Notes: a model not told the origin generated them from the sequence alone. Counted from the first letter of the stretch, positions 17,441 to 28,658 are shown. The stretch is 64,000 nucleotides of DNA from JALZKA01 sp963786495 (GCA_963786495.1 CAWAZL010000004.1:1-64000); one strand, 5' to 3'. A program made the numbers and translations.

Positions 17441-18952
17441 TTACTTCTTGGCGGCGCCGACCTTGGGTTTCTCGAACGTGGACAGCACCTCGACCAGGGT
17501 GCGGACGCCGAAGCCGGTGCCGCCCTTGCCGATGTAGCCGTCGTCGCTCGGCGCCCGGGCCGGGCCGGCGATGTCGAGGTGGACCCAGGGGATGTCGCCG
17601 ACGAACTCCTCCAGGAACAGCCCGGCGGTGAGCGCCCCGCCGCAGCGGGTGCCGGTGATGTTCTTCAGATCGGCGATCTCCGAGTCGAGGTCCTTGCGGT
17701 ATTCCTCGGGCAGCGGCAGGTGCCAGACCGACTCGCCGGCCCGGTCGGCGGCGTCGCGGACCTGGCCGATCCAGCGGTCGTCGTTGCCCATCAGGCCGGC
17801 GATCTTCATGCCCAGGGCGACCATGCAGGCGCCGGTGAGGGTGGCCAGGTCGATGACGGCGTCGGGCTTCTCCTCGGCGGCCAGCGACAGGCCGTCGGCC
17901 AGGATGAGGCGGCCCTCGGCGTCGGTGTTGAGCACCTCGACCGTCTTGCCGTTGCGGATCTTGAGGACGTCGCCGGGCTTGATGGCCCGCCCGCCGGGCA
18001 TGTTCTCCGTGGTCGGCACGAAGGCGATGACCTTCGTCTGCACCCCGGCCGCCCGCAGCACCGACATGGCCCCGATGACGGCCGCCGCCCCCGACATGTC
18101 GGTCTTCATCGTCTCCATGCCGTCGGCCGGTCTTGAGCGACAGGCCGCCGGAGTCGAAGGTGATGCCCTTGCCGACGAGGGCGACGGTGCCGGTGGCCTT
18201 GCCCTTGCGGGGTGTAGGTGAGCTTCACCAGCCGGGGCGGCTGGTCGGACCCCAGCGACACGCCGAGGAGCCCGCCGAGGCCCTGGTTGGCGATCTCCAC
18301 CTCGTCGAGGACCTCGATGTCGAGGCCGCCCTGCTCGGCGGCCCGGCGGGCCTCATCGGCGAGCTGCGATCGGGGTCATGGCCCCGGCCGGCTCGTTGAC
18401 CAGGTCGCGGGCCCAGGCCACCGCGCCGGCCACGGCCATGCCCCGGTCGAGGGCCGGCTGACCTTGTCGTCCTTCTTGCCGAGCACGCACGAGCTTCTCC
18501 AGGGCCGGGGACTCGGACTTCTGCTTGTAGCGCAGGAACTTGTAGGTGCCGAGCGCCGCTCCCTCGGCCACGGCCTGGGCGGCGGCGACCCGGTCGCCAC
18601 CCGTCGGCACGGTGTCGAGCAGCGTGGTGGCCACCGTCTTGGCCTTGGGGCTGCGGCGGACGAGGGCCGCCGCGCCCGGCGGAATCCGTCGGCCGAGACG
18701 GCCTTCTTGTCGCCGAGCCCGACGAGCAGGGCGGCCTTGGCGCTGAGCTTGCCGGCCGGCACGGCCAGCGTCTCCCCCGCCTTGCCCTCGAATCCGGCCT
18801 CGGCCATGAAGGCGTCGAGCGACCCGCCGACGGCGGTGTCGAGCGCCTTGCCGCCCGGGCCGAGCACCCGGCCGGCGAAGACCGGGCACGGCCAGGACGT
18901 CGGCGTTGACCTTGGCGGGGGCGCTGCTGGAGAGACTGGCGGTGATCGGCAT
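17441..18952 (-). CDS. Leucyl aminopeptidase (M17), frameshifted
   Basis: A cytosolic M17 zinc/manganese exopeptidase of about 490 aa. The catalytic half shows DSGGLSLK, the METMKTDMSGAAAV segment, ENMPGGRAIKPGD, the family signature NTDAEGRLILADGL, and DLATLTGACMVALG. The N-terminal half begins MPITASLSSSAPAK and has FRRAAAALVRRSPKAKTVA. Frame changes fall near 18205, 18365, 18465, 18680 and 18890. The signature residues are intact, so sequencing error is more likely than decay. It follows the adenosyltransferase gene by 24 bases in the same direction. Confidence 0.9.
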
Positions 18953-18976
18953 CGGGGGGCTCCTTCCCTGTGGCGG

Positions 18977-19540
18977 TCAGGCTGAGGGCGAGGTGCGGAC
19001 GGGGCGCCAGTCGCCCTCTTGCCAGCGGGCCAGCGTGTAGACGAGATCGGCGAGGCGGTTGAGGTAGGGCACGACGTGGCTGCTGCTGGGTCCAGCCAGC
19101 CGTCCTGGGTGGCGGCCACCGACGCCCGTTCGGCCCGGCGGACGACGCAGCGGGCCAGGTCGAGGGCGGCGGCCACCCGGTTCTCGCCCGGCAGCACGAA
19201 CTCCTGGGGCGGCTCGTAGCGGCCGGTGACGTCGTCGATGATCGGCTCGAGGGCGGTCGACCATGTCGGCCGTCACCAGCGACACGCCCGGCGTCAGCTT
19301 GGAGCGGTTCTCGGGTGCGGTGGCCAGCTCGGCGCCGGCCACGAACAGCTCCCGCTGCAGCCGCACGAGCAGCTCGTTGAGCTCCGAGCCGGGCTCGGTC
19401 TCGGCCCGGGCCAGGCCCAGGGCGGACACCGCCTCGTCGACCTCGCCGTAGGCGGACGGGCCGGCGGAGTCCTTGCCGACCCGGCTGCCGTAGAGGAGGC
19501 CGGTGGAGCCGTCGTCGCCTTTGCGTGTGTAGACCTTCAT
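18977..19540 (-). CDS. Cob(I)alamin adenosyltransferase, PduO type, frameshifted
   Basis: Makes adenosylcobalamin from cob(I)alamin and ATP. The N-terminal ATP-binding motif is MKVYTRKGDDGSTGLLYG, and the C-terminal signature is visible as CVVRRAERASV and YLNRLADLVYTLARWQ. ATG 19540 is the start, since MKVYTRKGDDG is the normal family N-terminus. Two frame changes occur (near 19262 and 19090). It is divergent from metH, a cobalamin-dependent enzyme, with 94 bases between them; no cobalamin riboswitch was seen in that gap. Confidence 0.88.
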   Translation of the reverse strand: MKVYTRKGDDGSTGLLYGSRVGKDSAGPSAYGEVDEAVSALGLARAETEPGSELNELLVRLQRELFVAGAELATAPENRSKLTPGVSLVTADMVDRPRADHRRRHRPLRAAPGVRAAGREPGGRRPRPGPLRRPPGRTGVGGRHPGRLAGPSSSHVVPYLNRLADLVYTLARWQEGDWRPVRTSPSA

Positions 19541-19634
19541 GAGGAGAGGGAGTCTAGGGGGCTTCACCTGCCTCCCCCGAGGCGACCGTCCCCGTCCGAA
19601 ATATTCAGAGACCCTCCGGTAGCCTGAATCGATC

Positions 19635-22600
19635 ATGGGTTCGTTCCTCGACACTCTGCGCGAACGGGTCGTCGTCTTCGACGGCGCCACCGGCACCAAC
19701 CTGCAGGCCCGCGACCTCGGCCCCGACGACTTCGGCGGCGCCGACGCTCGAAGGCTGCAACGAGATCCTGGTCGTGACCCGTCCGGCGGTCATCGCCGAC
19801 CTCCACCGGAGCTTCTTCGAGGTGGGGGTCGACGCGGTCGAGACCGACACCTTCGGCGCCTTCCCGATCGTGCTGGCGGAGTACGGCATCGCGGACCGGA
19901 CCCACGAGCTCAACCAGGCCGCGGCCCGGATCGCCAAGGAGGTGGCGTCCGGCTACTCGACGCCCGACCGGCCCCGCTGGGTCGTCGGGTCGATCGGGCC
20001 GGGCACGAAGCTGCCGTCGCTGGGCCAGATCGACTTCGTCACGCTGCGCGACGGCTACGAGGTCCAGGTCGCCGGTCTCCTGGCCGGCGGCGTCGACGTC
20101 CTGCTCGATCGAGACGGTCTACGACCTGCTGCAGGCCAAGGCGGCGATCATCGCCTGCCGGCGGGCCATGGCCAAGGCCGGCAGGGACGTGCCGCTCATG
20201 GTCCAGGTGACGATGGAGACGACCGGCCGGATGCTGGTCGGCTCCGAGATCGGCGCCGCCCTCACCTCGCTCGAGCCGCTGCGGCCCGACGTCATCGGCC
20301 TGAACTGCGCCACCGGCCCCCGGGAGATGACCGAGCACCTGCGCCACCTGGCGCCGCCACGCCCGCACCTTCCTGTCGTGCCTGCCCAACGCCGGGCTGC
20401 CGTCGATCGTCGACGGCGCCACGCACTACGACCTCACGCCCGACGAACTGGCCGCCGCCCACGACCGCTTCACCGCCGAGCTCGGCATCAACATCGTCGG
20501 CGGCTGCTGCGGCACGACGCCCGAGCACCTCCGCCGGGTGATCGAGACGGTCGGCGGCCGGGTGCCGCTGCCCCGCGAGCCGTGGTGCGAACCCGGCTGC
20601 TCGTCGATCTACACCGCGGTCCCCTTCGCCCAGGACCTCGCCTACCTGGCGATCGGCGAGCGGACCAACGCCAACGGCTCCAGGAAGTTCCGGGAGGCGA
20701 TGCTGGCCGGCGACTGGGACACCTGCGTCCAGATGGCCCGGGAGCAGGTGAAGGAAGGCGCCCACGTCCTCGACGTCTGCGTCGACTACGTCGGCCGCGA
20801 CGGTGTGGCCGACATGCACGAGATCGCCGGGCGCTTCGCCACCGCCGGCCGCCCTGCCGCTGGTGCTCGACTCGACCGAGCCGCCCGTCATGGAGGCCGG
20901 CCTGCAGCACATCGGCGGGCGGGCCGTCCTCAACTCCGCCAACCTGGAGGACGGGCAGGCGCCCGGCTCCGCTTCGACCGGGTCTTCGCCCTGGCCCGGG
21001 AGTACGGCGCCGCCGTCATCTGCCTCACCATCGACGAGGAGGGCCAGGCCCGCACCGCCGACTGGAAGGTGCGGGTGGCCAAGCGGATCCACGACCTGGC
21101 CATCGAACGAGTACGGCCTGGAGCCGGGCGACCTGATCTTCGACGCCCTCACGTTCCCCCTCGGCGCCGGCCAGGAGGACCTGCGCCGCGACGCCATCGA
21201 GACGATCGAGGCCATCCGCCGCATCAAGGAGGAGTTGCCCGGCGTCTACACCGTGCCTCGGGGTCTCCAACGTCAGCTTCGGGCTCAAGCCCGGCCATCC
21301 GCCAGGCCCTCAACTCGGTGTTCCTCCACGAGTGCGTCGAGGCCGGCCTCGACGCGGCCATCGTCCACGCGGCCCGGATCCTGCCGATGCACAAGATCGA
21401 CGACCGGGCCCGGGAGCTGTGCCTCGACCTGATCTACGACCGGCGCCGGCGACGGGCTACGACCCGCTCACCGAGCTGATGGCCGCCTTCGCCGACGTCG
21501 AAGCGGGAGCCGTCGAGCAGGAGGACCGGTCGGGCTGGCCGGTCGAGGAGCGGCTCAAGGCCCGCATCATCGACGGCGACCGCGACGGCCTCGAAGCCGA
21601 CCTCGACGAGGCGCTGACCGGCGGTCGGCCCGCGCTGTCGATCATCAACGACGTCCTGCTGGACGGGATGAAGATGGTCGGCGAGCTGTTCGCCTCCGGC
21701 GAGATGCAGCTGCCGTTCGTGCTGCAGTCGGCCGAGACGATGAAGACGGCGGTGGCCTACCTCGAGCCGCACATGGAGAAGGCCGACGCCGGCGGCAAGG
21801 GCCGGGTCGTGCTCGGCACGGTCAAGGGCGACGTGCACGACATCGGCAAGAACCTGGTCGACATCATCCTGACCAACAACGGCTACGAGGTGAGGAACCT
21901 CGGCATCAAGGTGCCGATCGCCGCACTTCGTCGACGCGGTCGAGGAGTTCAAGGCCGACGCCATCGGCATGAGCGGCCTGCTGGTCAAGAGCACGCTGAT
22001 CATGCGGGAGAACCTCGAGGAGCTGAACGCCCGGGGCCTCGAGCAGATCCCGGTCCTGCTCGGCGGCGCCGCCCTGACCCGCAGCTACGTGGAGCGGGAC
22101 CTGCGGGAGGTCTACAAGGGCCGGCTCTTCTACGGCAAGGACGCCTTCGAGGGACTGCGCACCATGGAGACCCTCATCGAGGGCAAGCGGAGCGGCTCGC
22201 TCGACCCCGAGTTCGGCCGGGCGCCGGGCGGGCGGGTGCTGCCGCCCCGCAAGTCGCAGCGGGCCGCCGAGGAGGTCGACCCGGCCTCGATTCCCGGCCC
22301 GCTCCGCGGTGGCGGACGACAACCCGGTCTTCAAGCCGCCGTTCCTCGGCTCCCGGGTGGCCAAGGGCATCCCCCTCGACGACATCGCCGCCTACCTCAA
22401 CGAGACGGCCCTCTTCCGCAACCAGTGGCAGTTCCGGCCCCAGGGCGGGCGAGAGCGACGAGGAGTTCAAGGCCCGGATCCGCCCGACGCTGCGGGCCGA
22501 GCTGGCCAAGGCCAAGGAGGGCGGCACGCTGGTGCCGGCCGTCGCCTGGGGCTACTTCCCCGTCAACGCCGACGGCAACGACCTCGTCGTGTGGACCGAC

Positions 22601-23122
22601 GACGACCGCACCGAGGAGCGGATGCGGTTCAACTTCCCCCGCCAGCGCAAGGAGCCGTGGCAGTCGATCGCCGACTTCTTCCGCCCGGCGGTCCGGAGCC
22701 TCAGGCGAGGCCGACTACGCCGCCTTCCACGTGGTGACGATGAGCGACGGCGCCTCGGACCATGCGGCCGAGCTGTTCGCCGCCAACCAGTACCAGGACT
22801 ACCTTACTTCCACGGCCTGTCCGTGGAGATGGCCGAGGCGCTGGCCGAGTACTGGCACCGCCGCATCCGGGAGGAGTGGGGCTTCGCCGACGAGGACGGG
22901 CCGACCCTCGGCGGCCTGTTCAAGCAGCAGTACCGGGGTTCCCGCTACTCCTGGGGCTACCCCGCCTGCCCCGACCTCGACGACCAGGTCAAGGTGGCCG
23001 ACCTGCTGGAGATCGACCGCATCGGCGTGACGGTCTCCGAGGAGTTCCAGCTCCACCCCGAGCAGTCGACCTCGGCCATCGTCGTCCACCACCCCGAGGC
23101 CAAGTACTTCATCCTCGGCTAG
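19635..23122 (+). CDS. Cobalamin-dependent methionine synthase MetH, many frameshifts
   Basis: Transfers a methyl group from 5-methyltetrahydrofolate to homocysteine through cobalamin. All four modules are present at full length (about 1,160 aa): homocysteine-binding barrel (19635-20560, with NIVGGCCGTTPEHL zinc Cys pair), folate-binding barrel (20580-21440), B12 domain with VKGDVHDIGKNLVD near 21825, and reactivation domain (22300-23122, GYFPVNADGNDLVVW). At least 14 single-base frame changes occur, for example near 19747, 20110, 20350, 20850, 20960, 21107, 21257, 21292, 21440, 21920, 22290, 22445, 22690 and 22806. Most are +1. All catalytic motifs survive, so the gene is probably functional in the organism. 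Confidence 0.95.
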
Positions 23123-23135
23123 GTCGTGACTCGGC

Positions 23136-23451
23136 TCAGCTGAACTCGCCCATGGGGGCGAAGTCGTTCGGGACCTCGGTGTTGAGGATCAACGGGGCGG
23201 CACCGATCACGGTGGGGAACCAGACCAGGAAGTCCTTGAAGTGCTCGGTCTCGCAGTGGGCCCCGCCGGCTGCCTGGTCGACGAAGCTCTCGATGATCGA
23301 GAACTCGTTGGGGGATTCGATGCTCTCGTAGACGTCGAACGACTTGCAGCCCGGCTCGTCGCGGCAGGCCTTCCGCATACTTGGTGATGCGGTCGAGCCA
23401 CTCGTCCCGGCGGTCAGCCCGGATCTGGATCTTCAAGTTGATCAGGATCAT
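23136..23451 (-). CDS. Antibiotic biosynthesis monooxygenase (ABM) domain protein, frameshifted
   Basis: A small ferredoxin-like alpha+beta barrel of the YgiN/ABM type. MILINLKIQIRADRRDEWL is the first strand and helix; after a frame change near 23380 it reads DEPGCKSFDVYESIE, EFSIIESFVDQAAG and HCETEHFKDFLVWF. Related proteins are quinol monooxygenases or heme-degrading enzymes; the substrate here is unknown. The start overlaps the 3' end of the metallohydrolase gene, and it converges on metH. Confidence 0.75.
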
Positions 23452-23866
23452 CGGCGTCTCCCTCCCCCACGACGTTCCGGCCACGGAGCTCTCCGAGGAG
23501 CGCCCCATAGGCGTGGAAGCCTAAGCGCTCACGGACCAGCGCGAGAAGCGCGTCCACGAAGGCGGGGCCGTGGCCCGCGCCGGGGGTGACGACGTGGGCA
23601 ACCTCGTGGAGCACCACCGGCTCCCGGAGAGTGCCGACCCGGATCTCGCCGGTGCCCTCCACGGCGTAGCCGCTGAAGCGCCCGCTCCGGGTGCGGGCCA
23701 CCGGGATCGCCTCGACGCCCGGCCAGCGGTCGGCCCACCAGTCGCTGGCCACCAGGTCGTCGACGTAGGCCCGGACCTCTCGGAGGTCGCGGAACACCCG
23801 CCCGGCTCCCGCCAGGGCGGCCTCCTCGCCGGCGTAGACGCCGAGCTGGCGCTCCCGGGGGTTCAC
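23414..23866 (-). CDS. TIGR04338-like putative metallohydrolase
   Basis: A 150-residue protein with the zinc-protease-like motif HEVAHVVTPGAGHGPAFV (HExxH plus a downstream His). The N-terminus is RERQLGVYAGEEAAL and the middle DWWADRWPGVEAIPVARTRS. This matches the actinobacterial TIGR04338 family, whose substrate is unknown. Its ATG overlaps the stop of the DUF2786 gene by four bases, so the two are translationally coupled. The last 15-20 residues overlap the ABM gene and may reflect a missed stop. Confidence 0.78.
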   Translation of the reverse strand: MNPRERQLGVYAGEEAALAGAGRVFRDLREVRAYVDDLVASDWWADRWPGVEAIPVARTRSGRFSGYAVEGTGEIRVGTLREPVVLHEVAHVVTPGAGHGPAFVDALLALVRERLGFHAYGALLGELRGRNVVGEGDADDPDQLEDPDPG

Positions 23867-24614
23867 CGGGGCAGGGACGGAGCCGCTCCGGAAGCTACCG
23901 ACCCGCGGTTCAGGCTGGCGTCCCGGCCGGCGACCCGGCCCTGCTGATACCCGGAGTAGGACTGGGAGCCCGACAGCCGTGACGTGCTGAGCCGCCCGAC
24001 CTTGGCCTTGAGCTCGGCGTCCACCCGCTTGGCCTTGTCAGCCAGGACGAGGGCGACGCTGCGGCCAGCCCGGCCGAGCGTGAGGCCTCGTGCTCGCGGG
24101 TGGCGGCCGCCTTGGCCTCCCTGGCCGCCTCCCGGAGGCGCCGGGCCACCTCCTGCGTGAAACCTTCGAGGAAGGCCGTGGTGAAGGACCGGCCGTGCTC
24201 GTACGGGCCCCGCTCGGCGAACCCGAGGGCCGCCTCGGCCTGGTGGCAGAGGCTGAAGAACAGCGTCTCGGCCCACTCCACGTCGGCGGTGAAGCCGAAG
24301 ACGTGAGAACCGGTAGCCCCCGTCTTCCGCCCGGGCGAAGTACCCGGCGCAGCCGGTGTGAACGCGCCACCACGTGGGCCAGGTTCACCTTCCGCCGGCC
24401 GTAGGCGCCGGGCATCACCCAGGTGCGGTCAACGATCGCCCGGGGCGGCCCCGCCCTCGGCCAGCATGGCCTGGTCGATGGAGTACTTCTGCTGCAGGGC
24501 GTGGGCCTTGGCCACGTACGCCCCGGCCGCCTCCTCGTTGCCCTGGTCGGCCAGCGACTCGGCCGTGGCCAGCAACCCCTGAATCTTGCGGACGTAGTCG
24601 GCTTGGATCCCCAT
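23863..24614 (-). CDS. DUF2786 domain protein, frameshifted
   Basis: The N-terminal DUF2786 domain is clear: MGIQADYVRKIQGLLATAES, then GNEEAAGAYVAKAHALQQKY. A middle part reads WAETLFFSLCHQAEAALGFA, and the C-terminus RLSGSQSYSGYQQGRVAGRD. Frame changes near 24460, 24345, 24305 and 24070 break it. Function is unknown; DUF2786 proteins are often encoded next to TIGR04338 metallohydrolases in actinobacteria, as here, which suggests a shared process. ATG 24614 is the start. Confidence 0.72.
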
Positions 24615-24663
24615 GGCCGGGGACGGTAGCGCGCCCGCCGGCGGTGACGGGGTGATTTCCGGG

Positions 24664-25989
24664 TCAGCTGCGGCAGGAGAGGCGGGTGATCTTGTTCGCC
24701 CAGGGCTGGGTGACCCAGACCGCTCCGTCCGGCCGACGGCCATGCCGCCGAAGGATTCCCAGGCCTTCGGGGCGCCCGGGGGAACGCCAGAGCCGGTCAC
24801 GACGCCCTTCGTCGTCATTCGGAAGACGGCGGGCGAGCGCTGGTCGGCGAACCACAATTGGCCGTCGGGGCCGGCGACGATGGCGCGGAGCCGTCGGCCG
24901 GCGGGCGCGATCCGGAACGGGGTCGTCAGTCCGGAGGTCCCGACCCGGTAGATGGTCGTGAGCCAATCGCCGAACCAGAAGCCGCCGTCAGGGCCCGGAC
25001 CAGCGGGCCGCCGCTGGGCCACTCCATCCGGCTCGACGGCCGGGGTGGAGTTCGTATTCGGTGATGACCTTGGTGCCGGGGTCGATCCGGCCGATGCCGC
25101 GCGGCGAGCTCTCGTCGAACCACAGAGCGCCGTCGGGGCCGGGGATGATCCCGTAGGGAAAGGGGCTCCCGGTGCTCCCTGCTCTCGGGGGACCGGGTAC
25201 TCGGTGATGACCCCGTCGGGGCCGATACGGCCGATCTGGCCGGCACCCGATTCCGTGAACCACATGGCGCCGTCCGGACCGGCAGTGATGCCGCCGGGCC
25301 CGGCGCTCGACAACGGGTCGTCGACCGCCCATCCACTTGTTCGCCTGCGGTCGGGAGCGGGAACTCGGTCAGGTGCCGTCGGGGCTGATCCGCCCGATGG
25401 CGGCGGGCGATGGGCCGGGTCGCGGCTGGAGCCGGCTCGCCGGCGGGGCTGCGGGGGCCGGCTCGGATCCAGGCGTACTGAGTGAACCAGATCCTCCCCG
25501 CCCGGGCCGACCCGATGCTGGCCGGCTGTCGGCCGGCCGAGACAGCGGGAACATCCGGACCGTCCCGTCAGGGGCGACTCGACCGATGGCGGCGGCACCG
25601 TTGTCGGTGAACCAGACGACGCCGTCTGGGGCCACGACCAGTTCGGCGGGCTTGCCGCCCGGCGCGGTCAAGGGGAAGTCGGTAACGGTCGGGCTGGCGC
25701 AAGGATCGCCGGCTTCGGCTTGCCCGTCGTGGTCGTCGCGGGTGGGAGCGAGAACCGTGGACGACGTCGTGGTCGCCGGCTCCGGCGCTGACGTCGTCGT
25801 CGGCTCGGCGGAGATCGTCGACGTGGTCGCTTCGGGCGGCGGAGTGGCGTCGGTGACCTCGGCCCCGGGCTCAGTTCCCGGCGACGAAACGCGCTGCTCG
25901 GGGACGCCCCGACCACAGGCGCCGAGCAGGAGGACCGCCGCCAGTCCATGGGCGACAAGCCGACGGCAGGGACGCCGAGTCGCCCTCAT
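24664..25989 (-). CDS. Vgb-like (streptogramin-lyase family) beta-propeller lipoprotein, frameshifted
   Basis: The N-terminus is a lipoprotein signal (RRLVAHGLAAVLLLGAC) followed by a Thr/Pro/Ser-rich linker. Repeated blades of the GPDGxxWFT type follow: VVAPDGVVWFTDNGAAAIG, AGPDGAMWFTESGAGQIG, GPDGALWFDESSPRGIG, GPDGGFWFGDWLTTIY and AGPDGQLWFADQRSPAVF. This is the Vgb-like seven-bladed propeller. Most such actinobacterial lipoproteins are surface binding or sensor proteins, so antibiotic cleavage should not be assumed. Its ATG overlaps the TGA of DUF4184 in another frame. At least four frame changes occur. Confidence 0.78.
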
Positions 25990-26786
25990 GATCTCCAGCA
26001 TGCCGGGTCGCCGGGTGAGGGCCGCACAAGAAAGGGTCAAACTGAGCACCACACCGGCCAGAGCGCCGATGATTGCTCCCTTGAGGACGGCGAGGGCGTC
26101 GCCCTGGCTGGCACCCTGCACCGAGCCGACGGCCCCCACAGGAGGAGGCCGCCGACCACGGCGGCGGCGACGGCGCGGCGGGTCCGGGACAGGACAATGA
26201 CACCGTCCCGGACCCGCGCCTGGCCATCGCCTTCCGGCACATCACCGGGCTGGGGCGGGCGCTGGGACGCCCGGTGGGCCCACACCCCGAGCAGGGCCAT
26301 GCCGAACACGCTGCAGCCGTACTGGAGCCACCTGTAGACCGGCAGGGAACCCGGCCCGATGCTCGTGGCTGAAGCCGGACCACAGGTTGACGACCAAGCC
26401 GCCCTAATGGGTGAAGGCGTCCCAGGTGATGTGGCTGAAGGAACCGATCACGATCGAGAGCACAGAGCCGCCGAGCCGCGCCGGCGGCCCGAACGGCGCC
26501 GGACCCGCCCACCCGTTGGTGAGCCCACCGGTCCCGGCCGGAGCAGGGTCGCCAGTACCGGACCGACGAACCGGTGCCAGAGGAAGAGCACCACCAGCGC
26601 CGAGGGCAGGCACAGGAGGAACAAGCCGGGAATGCGTGTGACCGATCGTCCGGGTGGGCGACAGGTGGACCAGGTACTCGAAGTCCGGCGCCATGGCCCC
26701 CACCGCCAAGCCCGGGAGAAACAACCGCCCACCGGACAGGCGGTGCAGCGGTTGGCGGTGACGCTGTGGGCGATCGTGAACGGCAT
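25986..26786 (-). CDS. DUF4184 family membrane protein, frameshifted
   Basis: Stitched frames begin MPFTIAHSVTANPLHRLSGG and include GLAVGAMAPDFEYLVHLSPT, SIVIGSFSHITWDAFTH and the final helices GCSVFGMALLGVWAHRASQ, RRAVAAAVVGGLLLWG and LKGAIIGALAGVVLSLTLS. The MAPDFEY and SHxxWDxFTH motifs mark the DUF4184 family, which shares His/Asp placement with membrane-bound metal-dependent hydrolases. Function unknown. The C-terminal stop is inferred from a TGA overlapping the next gene's ATG. Frame changes near 26715, 26640, 26404, 26330 and 26130. Confidence 0.7.
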
Positions 26787-26861
26787 GCCCCGAGGGTTCC
26801 ACACCCTCGGGGCTCAGCCTGCCGTCCCTACAGAACCTCCACAAACTCGCCGATCGATCTC

Positions 26862-27665
26862 CTACTTGTTGACCTTCTGCTGGTAGCGGCGCACCGAGAG
26901 CGGCACGAAGACCGCCAGGATGATGCCGACCCAGATGAGGCTGTAGACGACGGGATGCTCGAGTGACCAGGCACCGCCCGCCACCTGGGGATCGACGTTG
27001 CCGAAGAGCTCCCGGGCGGCCTGCGTCACCGCCGACACCGGGTTCCAGTCGGCGAAGAACCGCAGGGCGCTCGGCAGGTTCTGGGACGGCACGAACGTGT
27101 TGGCCAGGAACGTGAGCGGGAAGATCACCATGAACGAGGCGTTGTTGACGACCTCGGGCGTGGGGACGATCAGCCCGACGTAGGCCATCACCCAGGAGAT
27201 GGCGTAGGCGAACAGCAGGATCAGCGCGAAGGCGGCGAGGGCCTCGGGCACCGAGGTGCGGATCCGCCAGCCGACCAGCAGGCCGGTGGCCGACATGACG
27301 CCCAGCGACAGGACGTTGTTGACGATGTCGCTGGCCGTCCGGCCGACGAGGACCGCCGCCGGGGACATCGGCAGCGACCGGAACCGGTCGATGATCCCCT
27401 TCTGCATGTCGTCGGCCATCCCCGCCCCGGAGAACGTGGATCCGAAGATCACCGTCTGGACGAAGATGCCGGCGAGGAGGAACTCCCGGTAGTTCAGGTT
27501 GCCGGGCACGTCGATCGAGCCGCCGAACACGTAGGCGAAGAGCAGCACGAACATGATCGGCGACATCAGCGTGAAGACCAGGATGTCGGGGACCCGTTTG
27601 ATCTTGATCAGGTTTCGCTTGGCGACGATGCCGCCGTCGGCTAAGGCAAGGGCGATCTTGTTCAT
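26862..27665 (-). CDS. ABC-2 type transporter permease (DrrB-like)
   Basis: An intact 267-aa integral membrane protein with six helices. Visible landmarks are KRNLIKIKRVPDILVFTLMS at the N-terminus, the amphipathic and coupling region MADDMQKGIIDRFRSLPMS, and the late FPLTFLANTFVPSQNLPS loop typical of DrrB/ABC-2 exporters. It pairs with the ATPase immediately upstream, overlapping it by four bases (ATGA). The pair would export a lipid, polyketide or glycan. The substrate cannot be told from sequence. Confidence 0.92.
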   Translation of the reverse strand: MNKIALALADGGIVAKRNLIKIKRVPDILVFTLMSPIMFVLLFAYVFGGSIDVPGNLNYREFLLAGIFVQTVIFGSTFSGAGMADDMQKGIIDRFRSLPMSPAAVLVGRTASDIVNNVLSLGVMSATGLLVGWRIRTSVPEALAAFALILLFAYAISWVMAYVGLIVPTPEVVNNASFMVIFPLTFLANTFVPSQNLPSALRFFADWNPVSAVTQAARELFGNVDPQVAGGAWSLEHPVVYSLIWVGIILAVFVPLSVRRYQQKVNK

Positions 27666-28658
27666 GCCGCCGTCTCCTCCTTCTCCCGGGCCGGCTCCTC
27701 GACGGAAGCGGCGGCCGGCTCAATGCCGTGGCCGGTCAAGGCCAGGAAGACCTCGTCCAGCGTGGGGCGGCGCAGGCCGATCTCGACGATGGCCACGCCG
27801 GCGGCCCGCAGCCGGTGGAGGGCCGTCTCGAGAGCGGCGGAACCACCGGTGACCGGGGCGGTGATGCGCCGGGACCCGGTATCGCTCTGGATGTCGCCGA
27901 CCCCGAGCTCGCTGAGGACGAACTCGGCCCGGGCGACGTCGGCCGATGTCTCGACGACGACCTCGACCCGCTCGCCGCCCACCCGGCCCTTCAGCTCGTC
28001 GGCCGTGCCCTGGGCGATGGCCCGGCCCTGGTCGATGACGAGGATGTCGTCGGCCAACCGGTCGGCCTCCTCCAGGTACTGCGTCGTCAGCAAGAGGGTG
28101 GTGCCGCCGCGGACCAGTTCGCGGATGACGTCCCACAGCTCAGTGCGGCTGCGGGGGTCGAGCCCCGTCGTTGGCTCGTCGAGGAACAGGACAGGCGGCT
28201 CGGCGACCAGCGCGCCGGCCAGGTCGAGGCGGCGACGCATGCCACCGGAATAGGTCTTGACCGGACGGTCCTTGGCGTCGGCCAGGCTGAAGCGCTCGAG
28301 CAGCTCCTCCGCCCTGCGCCGGGACTGCGTCTTGCCGAGGCGGTACAAGCGCCCGACCATCTCGAGATTCTCGAATCCGGTCAGGTACTCGTCGACGGCG
28401 GCGTACTGGCCGGAGAGGCCGATCCGCCCGCGCACAGCCTCGGGTTCGGCGAGAAGGTCCACACCGGCCACCTCGGCGCGTGCCCTCGTCGGGCCGCAGC
28501 AGGGTGGTGAGGATGCGGACGGCCGTGGTCTTGCCTGCACCGTTGGGGCCGAGGAGGCCGAGCACGGTTCCCTCGGGGACGGCCAGGTCGAGGCCGTCGA
28601 GGGCGGTGACCGTGCCGAAGCGTTTCACGAGGCCGGAAGCCCTGATGACATCAGCCAT
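27662..28658 (-). CDS. ABC transporter ATPase (DrrA-like), one frameshift
   Basis: Nucleotide-binding subunit for the DrrB-like permease. Walker A is LLGPNGAGKTTAVRILTTLL, the Q-loop GLSGQYAAVDEYLTG, the ABC signature TYSGGMRRRLDLAGAL, Walker B VLFLDEPTTGLDPRS and the H-loop LLLTTQYLEEADRLAD (Gln in place of the usual His, as in DrrA homologues). The C-terminal extension (RRPTLDEVFLALTGH) is typical of the daunorubicin-type subfamily. A single frame change falls near 28485. Confidence 0.93.

Noticed and set aside
19541..19634. Cobalamin riboswitch before metH
   Set aside because: The 94-base gap is too short and lacks a B12-box-like conserved core.
19635..23122. Programmed ribosomal frameshifting in metH and other genes
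   Set aside because: The changes are too many, have no common slippery site, and hit unrelated housekeeping genes at once; error is simpler.
24664..25989. Streptogramin resistance gene
   Set aside because: Only the propeller fold and lipoprotein signal support it; such lipoproteins are widespread and not shown to cleave antibiotics.
26862..28658. Daunorubicin resistance operon
   Set aside because: DrrAB-type sequence alone does not define the substrate, and no polyketide genes are nearby.
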